DNA of 7,426 nt from Pseudomonadota bacterium (GTDB lineage: Bacteria > Pseudomonadota > Alphaproteobacteria > Rhizobiales > Methylopilaceae): assembly GCA_023430145.1 (NCBI GenBank), contig JAEZCD010000320.1:1-7426 (forward strand). Direction: 5' to 3'. A model generated the notes under the pieces. The model searched no databases and was not told where the DNA came from. It saw nothing but the letters and a program-made list of their open reading frames with translations. Below, piece by piece: positions 1 to 5,868 of this stretch (positions within the stretch are counted from its first letter, which is position 1; every line of letters starts with the position of its first letter). The translations under genes were made by a program, and so were the position numbers.

Positions 1-2
1 CC

Positions 3-35
3 CGGGCGGTGCGCGCCGCGCCGGCGGGCGGATAG
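3..35 (+). CDS. Possible 3' tail of an upstream gene (bchD?)
   Basis: The frame starting at base 3 reads RAVRAAPAGG and stops at TAG (33-35), about 60 bases before the next start codon. An alanine- and arginine-rich end of this kind would fit the C-terminus of the magnesium chelatase subunit BchD. BchD often sits just upstream of bchO in photosynthesis gene clusters. Ten codons cannot identify a protein, and GC-rich DNA produces such open stretches by chance, so this is a guess based on context. Confidence 0.25.
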   Translation, partial: RAVRAAPAGG

Positions 36-95
36 CGGCAACCGATCGCCCGCCGCGCGCGTTGTCGCCGGCGGCTCCGAGGGCGAGGCTCCTGC

Positions 96-1040
96 ATGGC
101 GACCGAGACGAACGATCTGCCGAACGCCGTCTCCGGCGAGCGCCGGGAGATCGACACCCCGAGCGGCCGAGTGGCCTTCTACAGCGCCGGCATCGGCACG
201 GTCCGACCGCCGATGCTGCTCGTGCACAGCATCAACGCCGCCGGCTCGGCCTACGAGGTGCGGCCGATCTACGAGCGCATGCGGGCGAGCCGGCGCGTCT
301 ACGCGATCGACCTGCCGGGCTTCGGCTTCTCCGAGCGGTCCGACCGCCCCTACACGCCGGATCTCATGGTCGGCGCGATCCAAAGCCTCGCAGCGCTCGT
401 CCGCCAGGAATGCGCTGGCGCCGCCGTCGACGCGCTCGCGCTGTCGCTGTCCTCCGAGTTCCTCGCCCGGGCGGCGAGCGAGTGGCCGGACGACTATCGG
501 AGCCTGGCGCTCGTCAGCCCGACCGGCTTCGACAAGCGGGCCCCCTACCTCGAGCCGCCGGGGACGACCCGGGCGAAGCCCGCCTTCTACAAGACGCTGC
601 GCTTTCCGCTCTGGGACCGCGGCTTCTTCTCGCTGCTGACGAGCCGGCCGAGCATCCGCTTCTTCCTCGAGAAGACCTGGGGCTCCAAGAACATCGACGA
701 GGGCCTGTTCGAGTACGACTACCGCACCACGCACCAGCCGGGAGCCCGCTTCGCGCCCTATTATTTCGTCTCGGGCTATCTCTTCAGCCTCGACATCACC
801 CGCGTCTACGAGGCGCTGACGATGCCGGTCTGGCTCGCGCACGGCGTCAAGGGCGATTTTCAGGACTACTCCTACGCGGCCCACTTCGCGGGGCGCCCGA
901 ACTGGACGGTGACGGAGTTTCCGACCGGCGCGCTTCCTCAGTTCGAGGTGCTCGACGACTTTCTCGCCGCCTATGCGGCGTTTCTCGAACCCGCTCCCGG
1001 ACCGGCAGCTCCCGTGGCGCAAGATGTCAATGGAAAATGA
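96..1040 (+). CDS. Alpha/beta-hydrolase-fold protein with degenerate active site, function unknown
   Basis: This 314-residue protein has the alpha/beta hydrolase layout. A first strand and oxyanion segment (LLVHS, 41-45) is followed by the typical IDLPGFGFSERS (71-82), then a nucleophile elbow ALSLS with Ser117 (113-119). A lid region follows, and a late strand with WLAHGVKGDF (246-255) where Asp254 could be the acid. The elbow lacks both usual glycines of GxSxG. The segment that normally carries the catalytic His (GHxPxxE) reads GALPQFE (278-284), with Ala at the His position. It may therefore be a non-catalytic or altered member, perhaps with a binding role. The ATG at 96 has GAGG at 85-88, 7 nt upstream. 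It precedes bchO in the same direction, but an operator lies between them, so bchO may be transcribed separately. No signal peptide is visible. The fold is fairly sure; the role is unknown. Confidence 0.8.
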   Translation: MATETNDLPNAVSGERREIDTPSGRVAFYSAGIGTVRPPMLLVHSINAAGSAYEVRPIYERMRASRRVYAIDLPGFGFSERSDRPYTPDLMVGAIQSLAALVRQECAGAAVDALALSLSSEFLARAASEWPDDYRSLALVSPTGFDKRAPYLEPPGTTRAKPAFYKTLRFPLWDRGFFSLLTSRPSIRFFLEKTWGSKNIDEGLFEYDYRTTHQPGARFAPYYFVSGYLFSLDITRVYEALTMPVWLAHGVKGDFQDYSYAAHFAGRPNWTVTEFPTGALPQFEVLDDFLAAYAAFLEPAPGPAAPVAQDVNGK

Positions 1041-1042
1041 CA
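1025..1042. promoter_or_regulatory. PpsR/CrtJ-type operator, perfect palindrome, upstream of bchO
   Basis: TGTCAATGGAAAATGACA matches TGT-N12-ACA exactly and is a longer perfect inverted repeat, TGTCA-N8-TGACA. It overlaps the last codons and stop (1038-1040) of the upstream hydrolase-like gene. PpsR/CrtJ binds such palindromes to repress bch, crt and puc genes under oxygen. Its last six bases (ATGACA) could also serve as a -35 element. I see no good -10 hexamer 16-18 bp downstream. The assignment rests on the motif plus the gene context. Confidence 0.8.
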
Positions 1043-1050
1043 AGCTAGTG

Positions 1051-1068
1051 TGTCAATGTGTGCGGACG
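1051..1068. promoter_or_regulatory. Second, degenerate PpsR/CrtJ-type operator for bchO operon
   Basis: TGTCAATGTGTGCGGACG fits TGT-N12-ACA at five of six defining bases. The left half TGTCA is intact; the right half ends ACG. It lies exactly 8 bp (1043-1050) after the perfect box. That is the spacing known for cooperative CrtJ binding at the Rhodobacter capsulatus bchC promoter. A weak lone match like this would not be convincing, but the spacing makes it plausible. It contains the ATG at 1058, which argues against that codon as the bchO start. Confidence 0.6.
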
Positions 1069-1117
1069 TTCTCGGGCAAGCAGGCGGTGCTCGCCTGCGC
1101 GTGGGGATTGTTCGACG

Positions 1118-2089
1118 ATGCCTACCGGCCTCGCCCTCGGTGTTCACGATGACAGGTCCGGCGCGACTGCCGGTCGATCTCTGCCGGCCGGCGCAGCGAG
1201 CGGAGACGGGCTCGACTGGGACCGCGACGGACGGGATTGGCCGAACCGCGCCGCCAGCCGCTTCGTCCGCGCCGCCTCGATGGACTGGCACCTGCAGGAG
1301 ATGGGCGACGGACCCGCGCTCCTTCTCCTGCACGGCACGGGGGCGAGCACGCATTCCTGGCGCGGCCTCGCACCGCTGCTCGCGACGCGCTTTCACCTGA
1401 TCGCGCCCGATCTGCCGGGGCACGGCTTCACGAGGGCGACGTCGCGCGAGTTCCTGTCGCTGCGCGGCATGGGCTGGGCGCTGCGCTCGCTGCTGCGCGA
1501 GATGCCGGCGCCCGCGGTCGTCCTCGGGCACTCCGCCGGGGCGGCGATCGCCGTGCGCATGACGCTCGACGGTCACATCGCGCCGCGGCTGATCGTCGGC
1601 GTCAACGCCGCCTTGCTGCCGCTGCGCGGCTTCCCGGGGCAGATCTTCTCGCCGCTGGCGCGCGTGCTGGCGAGGATGCCGGTCGTGCCGCGGCTGCTTG
1701 CCAGGCGATTCGACCGGGAGGCGATCCTGTCGATGCTGGAGCGCACCGGCTCGCGGATCGACGAGGAGGGTGTTTCGCTCTACGCGCGGCTCGCCGGCAG
1801 CCCCGCCCATGTCGCCGCCGCCTTCGGCATGATGGCCGAGTGGGATCTGCCGAGCCTCGCCGCCGATCTTCCCGGGCTGCGCACGCGGCTCGTGCTGATC
1901 GTCGGGAGCAAAGACGGCTCGATCTCGCCGGCCGACGCGGACCGGGTGCGGGCGATCGTCCCCGGAACGGAAATCGTTCGGCTCGAGGGTCTCGGCCACC
2001 TCGCGCACGAGGAGCGTCCCGATCTCGTCGCCGACCTTGTCTTCGCCGCCGCCGAGGATGTCGGCGTGCTCCGGCGGCGGGGCGCCTGA
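1118..2089 (+). CDS. bchO: BchO, alpha/beta hydrolase of bacteriochlorophyll synthesis
   Basis: BchO is a putative magnesium chelatase accessory protein of the alpha/beta hydrolase fold; its reaction is not established. From this start it has 323 residues. The BchO-like N-terminal block DWDRDGRDWPNR is at 33-44, the oxyanion motif HGTGAS at 72-77, DLPGHGFT at 98-105, and the nucleophile elbow GHSAG at 137-141 (Ser139). Asp266 follows, and GLGHLAHEE at 291-299 provides His294, so the triad is intact. ATG 1118 was chosen because the other ATG (1058) lies inside an operator box. No ATG, GTG or TTG exists nearer the conserved block. A GGGGA at 1102-1106 is a weak, distant ribosome site. The first 30 residues look unconserved. 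It is the first gene of the crtI-crtB operon and overlaps the crtI start by one base. Confidence 0.93.
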   Translation: MPTGLALGVHDDRSGATAGRSLPAGAASGDGLDWDRDGRDWPNRAASRFVRAASMDWHLQEMGDGPALLLLHGTGASTHSWRGLAPLLATRFHLIAPDLPGHGFTRATSREFLSLRGMGWALRSLLREMPAPAVVLGHSAGAAIAVRMTLDGHIAPRLIVGVNAALLPLRGFPGQIFSPLARVLARMPVVPRLLARRFDREAILSMLERTGSRIDEEGVSLYARLAGSPAHVAAAFGMMAEWDLPSLAADLPGLRTRLVLIVGSKDGSISPADADRVRAIVPGTEIVRLEGLGHLAHEERPDLVADLVFAAAEDVGVLRRRGA

Positions 2090-3633
2090 TGCTCGACGTC
2101 GTCGGCGACCGCGCCCGTCTTCTCGCCCCTCAAGCCGCCGCGCCGCACGCGCTCGTCATCGGCAGCGGCTTCGGCGGGCTCGCGGCGGCGGTGCGGCTCG
2201 GCGCCCGCGGCTACCGCGTCACCGTGCTGGAGAAGCTTCCGACGCCCGGGGGGCGGGCGCGGGTCCACCGGCAGGACGGGTTCACCTTCGACGCCGGGCC
2301 GACGATCATCACCGCGCCCTTCCTGTTCGAGGAGTTGTGGGGGCTCTGCGGCCGCGCCATGGCCGACGACATCGAGCTGCGGCCCGTATCGCCCTTCTAC
2401 CGGATCCGCTTCTGCGACGGCGCGATCTTCGACTACATGCCCGACCAGGCGGCGATGGAGGCTGAGATCGCCGCCTTCTCGCCGGCCGACGTCGCGGGCT
2501 ATCGCCGGTTTATGGACGCGAGCCGGACGATCTTCGAGATCGGCTTCGAAAAGCTCGGCCACGTGCCGTTCTCGTCGTTCTCGGACATGCTGCGCATCTT
2601 CCCCGACCTCGTCCGGCTCGAGGGCTTTCGCACCGTCCACGCCCTCGTCGCCCGCTACATCAAAAATCCGCGGCTGCGCGAGGTGTTCAGCTTCCATCCG
2701 CTGCTGATCGGCGGCAACCCGTTCAGCGCCACCTCGGTCTACTGCCTGATCGCCCATCTCGAGCGCCGCTGGGGGGTGCATTTCGCCATGGGCGGCACGG
2801 GCCGCCTCGTCGACGGCCTCGTCGGGCTGATCGAGGGGCAGGGCGGCACGCTACGCTGCGACGCCGAGGTCGCCGAGATTGTGGTCGCGGACGGTGCGGC
2901 GACCGGCGTGCGGCTCGCCTCGGGCGAACGGATCGCCGCCGACATCGTCGTCTCCAACGCCGACTCGGCCTGGACCTACCGACACCTCCTGCCGCCATCC
3001 GCCCGCCGCCGCTGGACCGACCGGCGGATCGAGCGCGCGCGCTACTCGATGAGCCTCTTCGTCTGGTATTTCGGCACCGACCGCACCTATCCGGAGGTGC
3101 CGCACCACACGATCCTGCTCGGCCCGCGCTACCGCGAGCTCTTGGCCGACATCTTCGACCGCAAAGTGCTGGCGGAGGATTTCAGCCTCTATCTGCACCG
3201 GCCGACGGCGACCGATCCCTCGCTCGCGCGCCCCGGCTGCGACGCCTTCTACGTGCTGTCGCCGGTCCCCCATCTCGGCGGCGGGACCGACTGGGCGCGG
3301 GAGGCCGAGCCCTATCGGCGGCGCATCGAGCGGCATCTGTCGGCGACGGTGCTGCCCGGCCTCGAGGAGCACCTCGTCACCTCGCGGCTGCTGACGCCAA
3401 AACATTTCCAGGACGAGCTGAACTCCTTCCGCGGTGCCGCCTTCGGCCTCGAGCCGGTGCTGACGCAGAGCGCCTGGTTCCGGCCGCACAATTGCAGCGA
3501 GGAGGTGCAAAACCTCTTCCTCGTCGGCGCCGGCACCCATCCCGGCGCCGGCCTGCCGGGCGTGCTGTCCTCGGCGCGCATTCTCGACACCGTCGTTCCC
3601 GATCCGCACGCGCTTCAAAGGCTTGCCCGATGA
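2089..3633 (+). CDS. crtI: Phytoene desaturase CrtI
   Basis: CrtI is the FAD-dependent, membrane-associated enzyme that desaturates phytoene in three or four steps to neurosporene or lycopene. The 514-residue length is usual. The N-terminal dinucleotide-binding fold has GSGFGG (25-30) and the acidic residue Glu48 ending the second strand, followed by PGGRA and FDAGPTIIT (67-75). The bacterial phytoene desaturase signature lies near the C-terminus, with LFLVGAGTHPGAGLPGV at about 476-492. The start ATG overlaps the bchO stop as TGATG, and no strong ribosome site precedes it, so translation is probably coupled to bchO. Nothing in the sequence tells whether it performs three or four desaturations. 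CrtD is a related enzyme, but the pairing with crtB and the C-terminal signature make CrtI clear. Confidence 0.97.
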   Translation: MLDVVGDRARLLAPQAAAPHALVIGSGFGGLAAAVRLGARGYRVTVLEKLPTPGGRARVHRQDGFTFDAGPTIITAPFLFEELWGLCGRAMADDIELRPVSPFYRIRFCDGAIFDYMPDQAAMEAEIAAFSPADVAGYRRFMDASRTIFEIGFEKLGHVPFSSFSDMLRIFPDLVRLEGFRTVHALVARYIKNPRLREVFSFHPLLIGGNPFSATSVYCLIAHLERRWGVHFAMGGTGRLVDGLVGLIEGQGGTLRCDAEVAEIVVADGAATGVRLASGERIAADIVVSNADSAWTYRHLLPPSARRRWTDRRIERARYSMSLFVWYFGTDRTYPEVPHHTILLGPRYRELLADIFDRKVLAEDFSLYLHRPTATDPSLARPGCDAFYVLSPVPHLGGGTDWAREAEPYRRRIERHLSATVLPGLEEHLVTSRLLTPKHFQDELNSFRGAAFGLEPVLTQSAWFRPHNCSEEVQNLFLVGAGTHPGAGLPGVLSSARILDTVVPDPHALQRLAR

Positions 3634-4664
3634 CCGCTTCCGATCTCCGGCAATGCGCCGCCATGCTGCGCGGCGGCTCGCGCACCTTTCATGCCGCCGG
3701 CCTCGTGCTGCCGCGCCGCTACCGCGAGCCGGCCTTCGCCATCTACGCCTTCTGCCGGCTCGCCGACGATGCCATCGACGACGGCCGCGCCGACCCGGCG
3801 GCGGCGCTCGCGGGCCTGCACGACCGGCTCGACCGGATCTATCGCGGACGCCCGGTGGCGGTCGCCGCCGACCGCGCCTTCGCGGCGGTGGTGGAGCGGT
3901 TCGGGATTCCGCGCGCGCTGCCGGACGCGCTGCTCGAGGGCTTCGCCTGGGACGCGGAGAACCGGCGCTATCCCAGCCTCGACGAGCTCGTCCGCTATGC
4001 CGTCCGCGTCGCCGGCACGGTGGGGGGGATGATGAGCCTCGTCATGGGCCGGCGCGAGCCGGCGGTGCTGGCGCGTGCCATCGAGCTCGGCGTCGCCATG
4101 CAGCTCACCAACATCGCCCGCGACGTCGGCGAGGATGCGCGCGCCGGCCGGATCTATCTGCCGCTCGCATGGCTGTGCGAGGCCGGGATCGATCCCGACC
4201 GCTTCGTCGCCGAGCCGGGCTTCGACCACCGTGTCGCCACAGTGGTGCAGCGGCTTCTCGACACCGCGGCTCTGGTCTACCGGCGCTCCGAGGGCGGCAT
4301 CGCGCACCTGCCGAAGGGCTGTCGGCCGGCGATCGCCGCCGCGCGGCTGCTCTATGCCGGCATCGGCGACGAGGTGGCGCGCAACGGCTGCGATTCGGTG
4401 ACGCGGCGGGCCGTGCTGTCGACGCGGAGCAAGCTCGCGCGGGTGGGGCGGGTCGCGGCGCTGTCGCTCGCGCCGGCAAGGCCACTCGCGCCGCCGGCGC
4501 TGCCCGAGGCGCTGTTCCTCGTCGAGGCGGTCGCCGCGCAGGTCGCCTCGCGGCATCGTGTCGTCGCCGCCGCCGAGATTCCCTGGTGGCATCTGCGCGA
4601 CCGGGCCGTCCGCACCCTCGAGCTGTTCGAGCGGCTCGAGCGCCGGCAGCGGGCGGCGCCGTGA
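3630..4664 (+). CDS. crtB: Phytoene synthase CrtB
   Basis: CrtB condenses two geranylgeranyl diphosphates head to head, via prephytoene diphosphate, to give 15-cis-phytoene. It is the committed step of carotenoid synthesis. The 344-residue protein has both aspartate-rich Mg-diphosphate motifs of the squalene/phytoene synthase family: LADDAIDD with Asp46 and Asp50, and NIARDVGEDARAGRIYLP with Asp165 and Asp169. The early SRTF (17-20) and the YAFCR segment (39-43) before the first motif are also typical. The start ATG overlaps the crtI stop as ATGA, which implies translational coupling and matched amounts of the two enzymes. The C-terminal tail beyond about residue 285 is Ala/Arg-rich and less distinctive. 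Confidence 0.97.
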   Translation: MTASDLRQCAAMLRGGSRTFHAAGLVLPRRYREPAFAIYAFCRLADDAIDDGRADPAAALAGLHDRLDRIYRGRPVAVAADRAFAAVVERFGIPRALPDALLEGFAWDAENRRYPSLDELVRYAVRVAGTVGGMMSLVMGRREPAVLARAIELGVAMQLTNIARDVGEDARAGRIYLPLAWLCEAGIDPDRFVAEPGFDHRVATVVQRLLDTAALVYRRSEGGIAHLPKGCRPAIAAARLLYAGIGDEVARNGCDSVTRRAVLSTRSKLARVGRVAALSLAPARPLAPPALPEALFLVEAVAAQVASRHRVVAAAEIPWWHLRDRAVRTLELFERLERRQRAAP

Positions 4665-4671
4665 GGCTGCG

Positions 4672-4842
4672 ATGGATTTCAGCGGCTATGGCGGCCTGAT
4701 CGAGCTCGGCCTCGTCTTCTCGGTCGCGATCGGCTGGGGCGTGCTGGAGCTCGTCTGCCTTCGCCTCGACAGGAAGCGCCGAGAGGAGCGGGCCGCGGCG
4801 GACGGGCCGTCAGCGGAGCGTGCGCGGCATCCGGAAGGGTAG
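4672..4842 (+). CDS. Small single-pass membrane protein, unknown function
   Basis: This 56-residue protein has a hydrophobic segment at about 8-30, which contains Glu11 and, near its end, Glu26 in GWGVLEL. A basic patch (RLDRKRREER, 31-40) and a polar, charged tail follow. This predicts one membrane helix with the C-terminus in the cytoplasm. The ATG lies 7 nt after the crtB stop, with GAGG at 4663-4666 ideally placed 5 nt upstream, so it is very likely translated as the last gene of the operon. Its last 33 bases overlap the 3' end of crtC on the other strand. It occupies the slot between crtB and crtC that holds tspO in Rhodobacter, but it is far too short for TspO, which has five helices. 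Similar tiny membrane proteins may occur in related clusters. The function is unknown. Confidence 0.7.
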   Translation: MDFSGYGGLIELGLVFSVAIGWGVLELVCLRLDRKRREERAAADGPSAERARHPEG

Positions 4843-5868
4843 CATCGCCTGCACGATGCGGCTGCGGAAGCGATCCAGCGACAGGCTCTCGTGCACGGCG
4901 AGGCGAGGCTCGCCGAACAGGTCCGCGGCGACCAGCGAGCGGGCGTAGAACGGCGTGTCCTCGAGCGTATCGAGGATGTGCGCGGCCCCCTCCGAACGCG
5001 TCTCGCGATCGATGCGCCAGCCCGTGCGCGGCAGCGCGGCGCGCCGCGGCGGCTCGAACGGGACGTGCTCGCCGGACTCGTCGAAGGCGAGCGCGAAGGA
5101 ACGAGGATCGCCGCGACGCGGCAGCACATCGTAGAGAACGGCGGCGCCGTCGCCGACCTCGGTCCGCGACCAGGTCCAGCCGGCGAAGTCGTCCTCGAGC
5201 GGGCGGTGGCCGCAATTAGCGTCGAGATAGGCCGAGCCGCACCAGCGAAGGTGCGGGCGGCGCATCTGGACGTCGATCCGCGCCCGCGGCGCGATCGGCG
5301 TCCAGCGGTGCAGGCCATCGGCGTCGAGCTCGACCTCGCAGCCTGTGAGGGAATGCGGGTAGAGCCGGACCGTGCCCTCGATCCGTGTCAGGCGCGGCAC
5401 CGCCCGCTCGGCGATCTCGACCGTCAGGACATCGCCCGACCAGTCGAGCGCGCTCGGGCCGATCGACAGCTGCGTGGGCGACCGCCGCAGGGCAGAGCGT
5501 CGCCGCTCCGTCATTGCCCAGTGCTTGGCACGACCATAGAGCGCGACGTTGAGCGCGCAATGATCGTGCGGATCGGCCGGGGCGCTGCGCCGCGCCGCGG
5601 CGTAGTAGGGGGAGAAGACGCTGCCGATGAAGGCGATGACGGTCAGGCTGTGCCGGCGGTCGTCGCTGATCGCATCGAGGTACCACCAGGCATAGCCGTT
5701 GGCTGGAACCGTGGCATCGAACCGAGGTCCGCGATCAGGGCCGCGGCCGCCAGCCGACCCGACGTCGCCGCCATCGGCATTCCGGGTCCAGGATGCGTGC
5801 TGCCTCCCGCGAGGTACAGGCCAGGCAGACGGGTGCGCGAGCCCGGCCTCCGGAACGAGGCCGTCCAT
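4810..5868 (-). CDS. crtC: Carotenoid 1,2-hydratase CrtC (start uncertain)
   Basis: CrtC adds water to the psi-end group of neurosporene, lycopene or similar acyclic carotenes, giving 1-hydroxy products. Recognisable CrtC sequence starts at GPRFDATVPANGYAWWYLDA (first base 5730) and runs 306 residues to the stop. It includes GSVFSPYY, HCALNVALYG, TLEDTPFYARS and VHESLSLDRF. Numbering from that Gly, His141-x-Trp143 and Tyr168-x-Asp170 keep the spacing of the residues I recall as essential in the Rubrivivax enzyme (His239, Trp241, Tyr266, Asp268). No ATG, GTG, TTG, CTG or ATC codon lies in frame between 5730 and the ATG at 5868. I therefore give that ATG (352 residues), although it sits deep inside crtD and lacks a ribosome site. 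The true start, or the sequence here, is uncertain. It is probably co-transcribed with crtD. Confidence 0.88.
   Translation of the reverse strand: MDGLVPEAGLAHPSAWPVPRGRQHASWTRNADGGDVGSAGGRGPDRGPRFDATVPANGYAWWYLDAISDDRRHSLTVIAFIGSVFSPYYAAARRSAPADPHDHCALNVALYGRAKHWAMTERRRSALRRSPTQLSIGPSALDWSGDVLTVEIAERAVPRLTRIEGTVRLYPHSLTGCEVELDADGLHRWTPIAPRARIDVQMRRPHLRWCGSAYLDANCGHRPLEDDFAGWTWSRTEVGDGAAVLYDVLPRRGDPRSFALAFDESGEHVPFEPPRRAALPRTGWRIDRETRSEGAAHILDTLEDTPFYARSLVAADLFGEPRLAVHESLSLDRFRSRIVQAMLPFRMPRTLR

Noticed and set aside
63..80. A PpsR box before the hydrolase-like gene
   Set aside because: TGT at 63-65 is followed after 12 bases by CGA, so the right half is missing.
62..1048. A 328-codon open frame overlapping the hydrolase-like gene
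   Set aside because: It is a shifted frame of the 96-1040 gene with Arg/Ala/Gly-rich composition and no domain; high GC keeps such frames open.
971..2008. Reverse-strand open frame opposite bchO
   Set aside because: It mirrors bchO, which has an intact family signature on the plus strand; the reverse product is low-complexity and charge-rich.
4795..4815. GACGG/CCGTC inverted repeat as a terminator
   Set aside because: The arms leave a one-base loop and there is no T-run, so no workable hairpin terminator.
4672..4842. The small gene as tspO
   Set aside because: TspO is about 160 residues with five helices; this protein has 56 residues and one helix, so only the position matches.
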